From Merdibacter massiliensis (GTDB lineage Bacteria > Bacillota_I > Bacilli_A > Erysipelotrichales > Erysipelotrichaceae), in the NCBI RefSeq assembly GCF_900155395.1, contig NZ_LT699707.1:1-62404 (forward strand): a stretch of 62,404 nucleotides of DNA. The letters run 5' to 3'. A program made the position numbers and the translations under genes. How positions within the stretch are numbered: position 1 is the stretch's first letter; each line of letters begins with the position of its first letter. Of the stretch, positions 17,943 to 25,931 are shown piece after piece. The notes below the pieces were generated by a model that ran no database searches, had not been told where the DNA came from, and saw only the letters and a program-made list of their open reading frames with translations.

Positions 17943-18259
17943 TAAAACAAGGGGTTCTCGCTGCCGTCCGTTGTCAGCGTTTTTTTCCGCTTCTCAATCA
18001 GCGTGTCCAGCTTCCTTTGTACGGCTTCATCGTGAAAGAGGAAGGTCAGCAATTCCATCACATCGTCATCGGTCAGTAGAGTAGGCTCACGCAGAAACTT
18101 CTCCAGCATCCCGGCACGAGTACAAAGCCGGTGGGTTCTCTCGCTCCGTGTCAGGCGTTTCCGTTCATGCTCCAGCTGCTTCTCTCTGTGCTGTGCGGCA
18201 ATCAACTTTTTCTCGGCTGCGGTTTTCTGGCGGTTCAGCTTTTCCAGTTTTTCATTCAT
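17942..18259 (-). CDS. DUF3847 family mobilization accessory protein (IME-B)
   Basis: 105 residues from ATG at 18259 behind AAAGGAG. Coiled-coil N-terminus (EKLEKLNRQKTAAEKKLIAA) and basic RSERTHRLCTRAGMLEKFL, homologous to the IME-A protein. It is separated from mobL by oriT, so relaxosome components and their DNA target are contiguous. A relaxosome role is inferred from this arrangement. Confidence 0.75.
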   Translation of the reverse strand: MNEKLEKLNRQKTAAEKKLIAAQHREKQLEHERKRLTRSERTHRLCTRAGMLEKFLREPTLLTDDDVMELLTFLFHDEAVQRKLDTLIEKRKKTLTTDGSENPLF

Positions 18260-18287
18260 GGAATCAGGCTCCTTTCTGAATAATGGG

Positions 18288-18323
18288 CAAAACAAAAGCG
18301 ACCAACTTTTTACGGTTGATCGC
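18288..18323 (-). terminator. Terminator of the IME-B RM-type operon
   Basis: GCGACCAAC (18298-18306) pairs with GTTGATCGC (18315-18323), followed on the minus strand by TTTTGTTTT. It separates the nuclease gene from the mobilization module. Confidence 0.7.
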
Positions 18324-18351
18324 CTTTGGCTTGGTCACTATTTTTATGTTT

Positions 18352-18939
18352 TTAAGATGAAAATTCATCCGCTAAATGATTGCTTAACTCGGACAATGAC
18401 TTGATTAGCCCCAGATTACTATATTCAAAATTCTGCGTTAGACTATCCCACTGCATAAATCCAAGACAATGTTCATGACTCTCTCCGTCAACTATGGTCT
18501 GAATATCAGAAATATGGGTTTCAGTAGAAAGAATATGCGCTAAGCGTGGACTTGCCCCATTATCAATATTAACCAGCAAACCATATTTTGCGCCTGAAAC
18601 CAAGCAGTATCCAACAAGTTGTGACCATTCTTTAAGCCCTGCACTGTTCATCAGCTTGACTTCAAGGATTAAAATCTCAAATTGCGTTCCATCAGTAATC
18701 AAAGCAAAAATATCAAGGTTTAGCGGGGGCACTCGATTCGCAAAATTTTTAACGCAGGTACATTTATCTGGATGTTCGGAAATAATTCTTTGCAAATTGG
18801 TTTTCAGTTCGCCGATACCCCAAAAAACACTGAGTTCTTTGTGGCGTTTCGCTCTGAAATTACTTTTAAGCTGAGCTTCTATAAAAGTTTGGATTTCTGG
18901 ATAATACGAAACTTCATTTCGGCTGCGTTTACCGGGCAT
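18352..18939 (-). CDS. PD-(D/E)XK family nuclease, candidate restriction subunit
   Basis: 195 residues from ATG at 18939, 9 nt after GAGGAGG. The open frame extends further but has no ribosome binding site there. The nuclease core is clear: Asp76 (PPLNLDIFAL), Glu93-x-Lys95 (ILILEVKLMN) and a QxxxY motif, Gln107/Tyr111 (EWSQLVGYCLVSG). The start overlaps the stop of the LAGLIDADG-like gene by 11 nt, so the two are probably made in fixed ratio. No separate DNA-binding domain is visible. Specificity may come from the upstream protein. I cannot assign it to a named restriction family. Confidence 0.8.
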   Translation of the reverse strand: MPGKRSRNEVSYYPEIQTFIEAQLKSNFRAKRHKELSVFWGIGELKTNLQRIISEHPDKCTCVKNFANRVPPLNLDIFALITDGTQFEILILEVKLMNSAGLKEWSQLVGYCLVSGAKYGLLVNIDNGASPRLAHILSTETHISDIQTIVDGESHEHCLGFMQWDSLTQNFEYSNLGLIKSLSELSNHLADEFSS

Positions 18940-20320
18940 CTCGTAAGTCCTCCTCAGTAATTTGACGAACGAGCAATTTATATTCATTGTCCGGCGAATT
19001 TGTTACCAAGCGTTTGTAAACATTAGGATTCCGAGCACCAATTAAAGCACCACGACCGTTTCCTACAATAACCAATGGTGTGAGAAGATCAGGCTTTCTT
19101 ATTTCAACCGATAAATCTGCGTCATCATGTGAATGGCGTTCAACAATTTGAAAATATCCTTTTGGACGCTTGCCAGAGAGTTCGTCATCGTTTGCAATGA
19201 CATAGGCAACCGCTTGGAGAATTTCGGCTATTGGATAACCAGTATTAGCAGTAGTGCCATATAACAAAGCTGTTTTATCTTCCTTGTACTGGTCTATCAG
19301 GGTTCCAATATTTACATTAAGAGAAGTGTATTCCCGTCCCGACAGTAGGGGATCTGCTTGAATAATCTCCTCAATCTGAATGTAGCTATCCTTATGCAAA
19401 ATCGGGAACGGGTTAATCAGTTCCCCAATATGCTCAAACTGTTCCCTGATTTTACAGTATGGAGCGTGTTCACAGCCCATTACCGTACAAAAATGTCTGA
19501 AATGAATGTAATGCCCACCCCTAATCAGTTCTGGCAAACGAGTATCATTTTCAGCTGGATGCACTGTGGACGGAGTGAAATGCATATCCCTCGTTTCACA
19601 TCTTTCCGCAGCATGAGTTTCCCTTTGTAATCTACGATTTTCATTTGATGTTTCTGCTTTAGTTCTAAACGCAAATGCACCAAACTGAGCATATTGATCC
19701 AATAAAATTCGCAGCTTAAAGCCTTTGTTCCATTGAGCGTAGTATGAATCGTTTGTGCAATGGATATTTGGATGATTCCAGTTTACCTGATCGGGAATAC
19801 AATTTATGCTGTACAACAGTCGACACAAATCACATACGAACTTAAAGTTGTAGCCCTTGATTTCAAAAGAAATAATTTGATGCTCATCGGTAAAACGGCG
19901 CTGTGATTTTGCCATACTTCCGATTGTATCAGCTAATCCAGCAATAAAGCGGCGTTTAAGATTATCATCAACTAATTCTAATACAACCTGGCTTATATCG
20001 GCACTTCCACGAAGCTCGCCTTCACACACAATGCCATAATGCATAAGGTCATTTTTTACCGCTGTTGTATCGCCTTCGCAAAGAATTGTCCAAGTCCCTC
20101 CGGGAGTGGTTTCATATTGAACAGAAAGGTCATAGACAGCCCGAAACATTTGCCCTACTTTGCGTAGAATATCTCCTGCAATTTCTCCAGCACGCTGTGG
20201 ATTTTCAAGATATGAACCCCATTTTTTATATGGCAGGCGAATGCTGAAAACATCTTCTGCGTTTCCAAATACACCTCCACCTATGATTAACCCCAATAGA
20301 TATGCTTTATCTGTATCCAT
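18929..20320 (-). CDS. LAGLIDADG-like protein lacking catalytic acids, candidate DNA-recognition subunit
   Basis: 463 residues. Two motifs resemble the dodecapeptide of LAGLIDADG homing endonucleases: YLLGLIIGGG (7-16) and FIAGLADTIGSM (125-136). Each is followed by alternating strands and a helix (VFSIRLPYKKW; IISFEIKGYNFKFV then a hydrophobic helix), as in a two-repeat monomeric enzyme. The acidic residue that cuts in true enzymes is Gly15 in the first motif and Ile133 in the second, so nuclease activity is unlikely. The C-terminal 250 residues, with a Cys-rich patch (FCTVMGCEHAPYC), are unrecognised. The gene lies 12 bp after a C5 methyltransferase and overlaps a PD-(D/E)XK nuclease, which suggests target recognition for restriction. 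A homing role is unlikely because there is no intron or intein around it. Confidence 0.6.
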   Translation of the reverse strand: MDTDKAYLLGLIIGGGVFGNAEDVFSIRLPYKKWGSYLENPQRAGEIAGDILRKVGQMFRAVYDLSVQYETTPGGTWTILCEGDTTAVKNDLMHYGIVCEGELRGSADISQVVLELVDDNLKRRFIAGLADTIGSMAKSQRRFTDEHQIISFEIKGYNFKFVCDLCRLLYSINCIPDQVNWNHPNIHCTNDSYYAQWNKGFKLRILLDQYAQFGAFAFRTKAETSNENRRLQRETHAAERCETRDMHFTPSTVHPAENDTRLPELIRGGHYIHFRHFCTVMGCEHAPYCKIREQFEHIGELINPFPILHKDSYIQIEEIIQADPLLSGREYTSLNVNIGTLIDQYKEDKTALLYGTTANTGYPIAEILQAVAYVIANDDELSGKRPKGYFQIVERHSHDDADLSVEIRKPDLLTPLVIVGNGRGALIGARNPNVYKRLVTNSPDNEYKLLVRQITEEDLRDAR

Positions 20321-20332
20321 TCTCTTATCCCC

Positions 20333-21592
20333 TTACTTTTCACTTGTGTTTTTCTTAAATACTTGCTCCATTATTGCCGAAGCGATATTGTATGCCAACA
20401 TAACCGGCACAGCATTTCCTATGACTTTATACATTGCTGTAATGTTTCGTGCTGTATCTGTTAAGAAGTTAAAATCATCGGGGAAAGTCTGAATGCGGGC
20501 AACTTCTCGTACAGTAAACCTTCTGTTTTCAGTAGGATGTATAATGCCACAGTTCTCCGGCTGAGCAGATGCTGTCATAGTTCCACAAATCTCATCTCTT
20601 GAAAAACGACGGTAAAAGTTGGGCGAATGGTACTTTTTCATGTTATCTCGGATTCTTTGGAAACGAGGAGCTAAATGTTCATATGGAACATCTTTCCACG
20701 AGCCACCTTCGGGAATAAATCTAATCATGTCCAGTGCTTGCGGCGAAAGTGCCCAATCCACATTGTTGGCTACTTCCGGCGGCACATCTAAAATGTGACG
20801 CAGCGTCAGATTTTCTTTAGTTTGCTTTTTGGGAAATTCAAAGGTAATGCCCAAGTCTTTGCGGACACCCACAAACAAAACTCGTTGACGGTTTTGAGGG
20901 ACACCATAATCCGATGCATTTACAAGCTGATGCACGACATTATATCCCACGCCATTCATGGTAGACAAATCTTCAACAATGACTTCTGCTAAATTGCGTC
21001 CATCAATATACTTTGTCGAAAGCAAACCTTTAACATTTTCAAAGACAATTACTTTCGGCATCTTTTTTTGAATTATACGCAGACACTCTTTGTATAGCAT
21101 ACCACGAGAGTCGTGGACACCTTTCCGATTACCTGCATTAGAAAAAGGCTGGCACGGAAAACCAGCGGTTAAAATATCTCCATCTGGAATTTCATCTTCA
21201 CCAACCGATAATATATCCCGCTTATCTATTTCGCCTAAGTTGAGCGAGTATATTGCTTGAGCATCTGCATCAAAGTCATTTGCAAACACAATGTCAAATC
21301 CTGCTTTTTTGAACCCTAAATCCATTCCACCACAACCTGAAAACAGGGAGATCAGGCGAGGATGCTCCGGGGTTTCCAGTTCCAGTTCTGGAAGATTTGT
21401 TATGCTGTATGCGGGTTTGTTTTGACAAGAGTTAGACACATATTCATCAACATCACACGCACGAATCCGCCAAGTACGATTGCCAAGTTTTGAAGCTGGC
21501 AAACTACCATTTCCAATCATTCGTCGTATAGTTTTTTCAGAAAGCTGTAGATATTGAGCTGTTTGAGAAACAGTTAACAGTTCCGTATCCAT
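20333..21592 (-). CDS. DNA (cytosine-5) methyltransferase with N-terminal excisionase-type HTH
   Basis: 419 residues. Residues 1-55 are a MerR/excisionase-like helix-turn-helix (LTVSQTAQYLQLSEKTIRRM, then LPASKLGNRTWRI). The methyltransferase begins at about 78: motif I LISLFSGCGGMDLGF, catalytic GFPCQPFSNAG, ENVKGLL, QNRQRVLFVG and the C-terminal VIGNAVPVML. It modifies host DNA for the operon's nuclease. N-terminal HTH domains in other C5 methyltransferases (M.EcoRII, M.SsoII) repress their own promoter. Here a palindrome overlaps the -10 at 21629-21634, so the same is plausible. It is not closely similar to the IME-A methyltransferase. Confidence 0.9.
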   Translation of the reverse strand: MDTELLTVSQTAQYLQLSEKTIRRMIGNGSLPASKLGNRTWRIRACDVDEYVSNSCQNKPAYSITNLPELELETPEHPRLISLFSGCGGMDLGFKKAGFDIVFANDFDADAQAIYSLNLGEIDKRDILSVGEDEIPDGDILTAGFPCQPFSNAGNRKGVHDSRGMLYKECLRIIQKKMPKVIVFENVKGLLSTKYIDGRNLAEVIVEDLSTMNGVGYNVVHQLVNASDYGVPQNRQRVLFVGVRKDLGITFEFPKKQTKENLTLRHILDVPPEVANNVDWALSPQALDMIRFIPEGGSWKDVPYEHLAPRFQRIRDNMKKYHSPNFYRRFSRDEICGTMTASAQPENCGIIHPTENRRFTVREVARIQTFPDDFNFLTDTARNITAMYKVIGNAVPVMLAYNIASAIMEQVFKKNTSEK

Positions 21593-21625
21593 AGGTTAAT
21601 TCCTCCACTCTGTTTTTCGCTATTA

Positions 21626-21657
21626 TATATTCTAATATACGAACCCCCGAATGTCAA
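21626..21657 (-). promoter_or_regulatory. Promoter and palindromic operator of the IME-B RM-type operon
   Basis: TTGACA (21657-21652), a 17-nt spacer, TAGAAT (21634-21629). The palindrome TATATT-AG-AATATA (21639-21626) covers the -10 element and is a good candidate operator for the HTH domain of the first gene product. Confidence 0.7.
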
Positions 21658-21844
21658 TAAAATGAGGGAAAACAGCGGACAACGATGGACTTATATGGAC
21701 ACATTTTCAATATACGCAAATCGAACAAGCGTTTTGGAACAAGAAGTTCAAATCGCTTTACTGGCATTACCCCCACATATATTGCGGTCAGAACATCGGA
21801 TGCAGACCCGACATTCTGACCGCAAATCGCCCCTTATCAATGCA

Positions 21845-22141
21845 TTACTTTGTCTTGCCGTTGAAACCATTTTGCCGGGCGTACTGACTGGCTTTCTGCC
21901 TGCGCTCCTCGCTGTATGGCGGCTGCAAGCGGATGGACAGCCGGGACTTGTCGATCAGATAGGACACGCCGCCCAGATGCTCCGGCTTTTCCAAACAGCA
22001 CAGATCAGGATACTTTTTGCTGAACGCTGCCAGCCGTTTTTTCAGCCCGACATTGTAGGTGTAGATGCTGGCAGTGCTTTCTCCCTCGTTGAACAGGATG
22101 ATGGTTTCTTTCTCAATCTTCGTCAATCTCGTCATTGTCAA
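21845..22141 (-). CDS. Conserved small element protein, function unknown (IME-B)
   Basis: 98 residues, MTMTRLTKIEKETIILFNEG at the start. It looks like a mixed alpha/beta protein with a basic end (SEERRQKASQYARQNGF). GC-rich like the element backbone. The start overlaps the preceding gene by 29 nt. Proteins of this look are common in Tn1549-type elements, but I know of no assigned role. Confidence 0.7.
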   Translation of the reverse strand: MTMTRLTKIEKETIILFNEGESTASIYTYNVGLKKRLAAFSKKYPDLCCLEKPEHLGGVSYLIDKSRLSIRLQPPYSEERRQKASQYARQNGFNGKTK

Positions 22142-22406
22142 CCTCCATGCTGCCGCCCACGATGCGATTCAAAATAGCCTTGTGCCGGTAATAGGCTTCC
22201 ATCTCCAGCTTCATATTGTAGAAGAAGCAGCGATACCACTTTTCTACGCCCTCGTTGTCCAGCTTGTCAGCCAGAGCTTCCACGACTTTCTTTCCGGCAG
22301 GGTCGGGAATCAGGTCTGCCACCTGATACAGACGATCCATCGTTGCTTCACGGTTGGGGCAGCCAAAGACAAACAGGATTTTCTTTTCACCAATGCTCAT
22401 TTTCAT
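22113..22406 (-). CDS. Conserved small element protein, function unknown (IME-B)
   Basis: 97 residues from ATG at 22406, 8 nt after AGGAGG. Begins MKMSIGEKKILFVFGCPNRE and ends in an acidic tail (MEVDNDEIDED). Coupled by overlap to the 98-aa gene. No catalytic motif recognised. Confidence 0.7.
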   Translation of the reverse strand: MKMSIGEKKILFVFGCPNREATMDRLYQVADLIPDPAGKKVVEALADKLDNEGVEKWYRCFFYNMKLEMEAYYRHKAILNRIVGGSMEVDNDEIDED

Positions 22407-22429
22407 AAAATAGTCCTCCTTGAAGTTGA

Positions 22430-22473
22430 TAAAAATAAAAGCGGCAGATAGTTCCCATAGGAATACCTGTCGC
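22430..22473 (-). terminator. Terminator-like hairpin in the IME-B accessory cluster
   Basis: GCGGCAG (22441-22447) pairs with CTGTCGC (22467-22473), followed on the minus strand by TTTTATTTTTA. It lies between the membrane-protein gene and the 97-aa gene. Confidence 0.65.
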
Positions 22474-22499
22474 TTTGTGAACGATATGAAATTGTCGGG

Positions 22500-22787
22500 T
22501 CAGGACTTGATAAAATCACGCAGTCCGTAGTTTATGTCTACAATTCTTTCAATCAACCATTCCGCTATCTGGGGGATGATGAAGATTGCAAAGCTGACTG
22601 CCAGCATTTTCAATGCTTCCATGCCGGTACACACTCCAAACATCAGCCCGGCAAGTGTAATCATGAAGATTATTCCTGCCAGCAGGTCAAAAAGGATAGC
22701 AGAAAAGGAAGTCAGAAAGATTGCCACCCATTGAATCAGGGTCACAGCTATTATTAGCGGCAATGCCAACAGCTTTATCAGAAACAT
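22500..22787 (-). CDS. Small membrane protein (CD1845-like), IME-B
   Basis: 95 residues with three hydrophobic segments (about 4-22, 26-50 and 60-78) ending IVDINYGLRDFIKS. It resembles small membrane proteins of Tn1549/CTn elements. No function is established. It could associate with the transfer apparatus at the membrane. Confidence 0.7.
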   Translation of the reverse strand: MFLIKLLALPLIIAVTLIQWVAIFLTSFSAILFDLLAGIIFMITLAGLMFGVCTGMEALKMLAVSFAIFIIPQIAEWLIERIVDINYGLRDFIKS

Positions 22788-22789
22788 GG

Positions 22790-23065
22790 CTATTTCTCCC
22801 CATTGACCTGTTCATAGGCTTCATGCTGAACAATCAGCCCAGCGGAAAAGCCGTATTTGAAGTGGCTTTCGCTTTCTTCACATTGGGCGATTGCTGTCTG
22901 CGCCCGGAGTTCTTTCACCAGCTCATAGTCCTCTTTGCTGAGCCGCTGGGACAGCTGCTCCATCAGTTTCTCACAGGCTTTGACCGCCTTGCGGTATACT
23001 TCCGATGTAGGGACAACCGTTTCACATGGATAAAACCTCCCGCTGTACATTTCTTCCAAAATCAT
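22790..23065 (-). CDS. DUF6809-like small protein (IME-B)
   Basis: 91 residues, MILEEMYSGRFYPCETVVPT at the start, helical after residue 20, with a conserved-looking end ESESHFKYGFSAGLIVQHEA. The pattern (ILEELYxG start, FxYGFRxG end) fits DUF6809 proteins of clostridial elements as I recall them. Function unknown. It lies 2 bp from the membrane-protein gene. Confidence 0.65.
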   Translation of the reverse strand: MILEEMYSGRFYPCETVVPTSEVYRKAVKACEKLMEQLSQRLSKEDYELVKELRAQTAIAQCEESESHFKYGFSAGLIVQHEAYEQVNGEK

Positions 23066-23079
23066 GACACCACCTCCCT

Positions 23080-23457
23080 TCAGCAGTAGATTAACTCTGC
23101 CTTGATGATTTCCTCAGCCCGGCTGCGGATGGAGTTCATGGACTGCACCCACAACATCTGATTTTCAGCTTTCATGGCTTCGGTCACGCCCTCGGATTCT
23201 GCCATCTGACGGATAATCAAGTTTAGCCTGTCAGTTGCCTGTTCGTTCAGATCGGCAAGGACAGTGTGGAGCTTGCCGGACAAAAGCAGGTCACTGTAAA
23301 CCATCGGGCGAAACTGTTTCAGATAGGACTGGTGCAGCCGTCCCCAGTGACCAATGGGGCGGTGTTCCTCCGGCAGCTTCAAATCCGGCACATAGTAATC
23401 GCCCACCAGCACATAGTCCATGCCGTTTTCGTGGATTCTCGGTTTTAACTCTTTCAT
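23080..23457 (-). CDS. tnpV: TnpV family transposon-encoded protein (IME-B)
   Basis: 125 residues whose start overlaps the recombinase stop by 4 nt, exactly as in IME-A. The core GHWGRLHQSYLKQFRPMVYS is shared with the IME-A copy. An accessory role in recombination is inferred from constant linkage to tnpX. Confidence 0.82.
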   Translation of the reverse strand: MKELKPRIHENGMDYVLVGDYYVPDLKLPEEHRPIGHWGRLHQSYLKQFRPMVYSDLLLSGKLHTVLADLNEQATDRLNLIIRQMAESEGVTEAMKAENQMLWVQSMNSIRSRAEEIIKAELIYC

Positions 23458-25859
23458 GCTGAAATTTCCTCCTTACTTTGGTTCTTTTTATGATAATCCT
23501 CCCTGCGTTTGGCAAGGTAGGCTTCATAACGCCTGATTGCATCGGGATCACCGGCATCTGCCGCCGCTTTCATTTTCTGACGGGATTTTGTGGTTGCTTC
23601 GCTCTGGTATTTCCGCTTTTCAGCCAACTGCCGGGCAGCTTCCGGATCAGTCCTGGCAAGCTCAACCAGTGCATCGTGTTCAGCCTTGCGTTTGGCTGTC
23701 CGTGTGCGGGTATATTCAGCCTTACGCTCTGCCATCATAGCCGCATACTCCGGGTCTGACGCTATCCGGGCTTCTTCACGCTCCTTTTTGCGCCGTCTGG
23801 CTTCGGCTTCTTTGGCTTTCATTGCCGCCCATTGCTCGGCTGCTTCCGGGTCAGTTTTGGCTTTTTCTTTCAGCTCTGCTCGTGACAGTTTCTTTTTCCG
23901 GGTAGCTCGTTCTATACGCTTACGCTCGGCTTCCAGCAGCTTTTCCTGACGGATACGCTCCTTTTCACCCAACTGCCGGAGATATTCCGGGTCAGCTTCT
24001 CTGGCTTCCCGAACCTTCTGGCGGTACTTCTGGTTTCGCTCCCGCAGTTTGCTCAAATGCTGCTCATATTGGGCAATCGCTTCCGGATCACCGGCTTCTG
24101 CTGCCAGTCGCAGGGCTTCTATTTTCTGTTTCCTGCGTTCATTGGCTCGTCTGCCTTTTTCCTGCTTTTTCTGTTTTTGCTCCGCATCTATGGCGGCAAT
24201 CCGTTCTTCCTCGGACACAGTTTCAACAGGCGGGTAGTAGCTGCCGATGAAATTAAAGTGGATGTCGATGTTCTGCTGGCGGTAGATGGTGCGCCCACCA
24301 GTTGCTTCGTGAACTTCCACCCGGTCGATGAAAGAGTAGAGCATGGCATCGGTCAATTCTGCGCAGTCACGGTATTTTCTGACAAGTGCCAGAAAACGCT
24401 CAGTGTCCGCTTTCTTCACAGTTTCCTGCTGAATCTGGCTTTCCAGCTCCTGTACCCGCCGTTCCAGAAGGATTTGTTCTTCATCGTACTGCTGGATCAT
24501 GCGCTGCGCCTGTCGTTCCGGCAGTACACCTTTCACGGAGCTTTCGTACAGGTTTTGAATCATGGTGTCCAGCTCTGCCATGCGCTTTCTGGCTTCTTCC
24601 AGTTCCCGCTGTCCGCTGTCTGTGTTCTTGCTCTGGTTTTCATTCCAGATGCTTTTGAGCTGGGCAACAAACTCGGCTTCATTTTCAAGGGCATATTTGC
24701 TGACCGCTTGAATTGCCTGTAAAATTACCGCTTCCAGAACCGATGTTTTGACAAAATGGGATACACATTGACCGGCAGTATTCCGATAATTCCCGCACTG
24801 AAAAGCTGAATCTGAATCAAACCGTTTCCCGCTTTTCACCCTGTCCGGGCTGCAAAAATTCATCCTTGCACCGCAGTCTGCACAGTAAATCAAACCGGAC
24901 AGACGGTGGGTATAGGTTCCGTTGGCTGCTTTCGGACGCTTCTGCAACCGCAGTTTATGGGCAATATCCCATGTGTCCTGTTCAATGATGGCTTCATGGG
25001 TATCGGGGAAAATCATCAGTTCATCGGCTGTGGCGGCTCTGCGCTGCTTCGTTTTGAAATTCTCGCAGATGGATTTGCCCAGCACGGTATGTCCCAGATA
25101 TTCCTGCCTGTCCAGAATGTACCCTACGGTGGTTGCACTCCAGCGGTAGGGGTCTGCAACCTCGCTATGTCTGCAATTTTCAGGAAAATACCTGGCGGCA
25201 TGAGCAGACGGTATCAGTATCTTTTCCGCTGACAGCATTTCGGCAATGGCAGTCACTCCAATGCCCTGACACGCCAGACGGAAGATTTTCCTGACAACCT
25301 CGGCAGCCGGTTCATCCACAAGCAGCTGCTGCTTGTCCTCTTTGGTACGCTTGTATCCATAGGGGATAGAGCCGCTGCACCTCATGCCGTTTTTCATCCG
25401 GGCTTTGAATACCGCTTTGATTTTATTGCTGGTATCTTTCGCATACCACTCGTTCATGATGTTCAAAAATGGGGTAAGGTCATTATCTGAGGGGTTTGCG
25501 CTGTCCACGCTGTTGTTGATGGCGATAAACCGGATACCCTTTTTCGGGAAAACAACCTCGGTATAGTAGCCGACTTGCAGGTAGTTTCTGCCAAAACGAC
25601 TTAAATCCTTTACGATCAGGACAGCCACATGACCTGCTTCTATTTCTTCCAGAAGGGCGTTAAAGCCGGGACGATTGAAGTTCGTGCCACTGTATCCATC
25701 GTCCGAAAAATGCCGGATATTTCTCATACCATGCTGACGGGCATATTCCTCAAGGTACATTTTCTGATTCTGGATACTGTTGGATTCTCCGACCTGTTCA
25801 TCATCTCTGGACAGTCGCTCATACAACGCTGTGATTTTTATTTCTTCTTTTTTTGCCAC
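23454..25859 (-). CDS. tnpX: Large serine recombinase (TnpX/TndX type) of IME-B with repeat-rich C-terminal tail
   Basis: 801 residues with GTG start at 25859 behind GGGAGG. Resolvase domain with nucleophile Ser17 ([11 protein letters not shown]), VKDLSRFGRNYLQVG and [14 protein letters not shown]. Then come a recombinase domain, a zinc ribbon (CADCGARM) and a coiled coil. About 240 extra residues follow position 560, absent from the IME-A enzyme. They are highly charged and contain at least six copies of a (G/T/S/A)DPEA/Y-type unit about 25-45 residues apart, such as GDPEAIAQYE, TDPEAAEQW, SDPEYAAMM and GDPDAIRRYE. The tail may bind DNA non-specifically or a partner. The enzyme is expected to move IME-B at GG dinucleotides. 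Confidence 0.92.
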   Translation of the reverse strand: MAKKEEIKITALYERLSRDDEQVGESNSIQNQKMYLEEYARQHGMRNIRHFSDDGYSGTNFNRPGFNALLEEIEAGHVAVLIVKDLSRFGRNYLQVGYYTEVVFPKKGIRFIAINNSVDSANPSDNDLTPFLNIMNEWYAKDTSNKIKAVFKARMKNGMRCSGSIPYGYKRTKEDKQQLLVDEPAAEVVRKIFRLACQGIGVTAIAEMLSAEKILIPSAHAARYFPENCRHSEVADPYRWSATTVGYILDRQEYLGHTVLGKSICENFKTKQRRAATADELMIFPDTHEAIIEQDTWDIAHKLRLQKRPKAANGTYTHRLSGLIYCADCGARMNFCSPDRVKSGKRFDSDSAFQCGNYRNTAGQCVSHFVKTSVLEAVILQAIQAVSKYALENEAEFVAQLKSIWNENQSKNTDSGQRELEEARKRMAELDTMIQNLYESSVKGVLPERQAQRMIQQYDEEQILLERRVQELESQIQQETVKKADTERFLALVRKYRDCAELTDAMLYSFIDRVEVHEATGGRTIYRQQNIDIHFNFIGSYYPPVETVSEEERIAAIDAEQKQKKQEKGRRANERRKQKIEALRLAAEAGDPEAIAQYEQHLSKLRERNQKYRQKVREAREADPEYLRQLGEKERIRQEKLLEAERKRIERATRKKKLSRAELKEKAKTDPEAAEQWAAMKAKEAEARRRKKEREEARIASDPEYAAMMAERKAEYTRTRTAKRKAEHDALVELARTDPEAARQLAEKRKYQSEATTKSRQKMKAAADAGDPDAIRRYEAYLAKRREDYHKKNQSKEEISA

Positions 25860-25931
25860 GGTTTTAACCTCCCTTCCTTATGTACTTTTATCTCGTGTGA
25901 CGCACCCTTTCTCTATCCTCTCCAAGTATAG

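Noticed and set aside
18929-20320. Active homing endonuclease of an intron or intein
   Set aside because: Free-standing gene within a methyltransferase-nuclease operon, with no intron structure and both catalytic acidic positions replaced.
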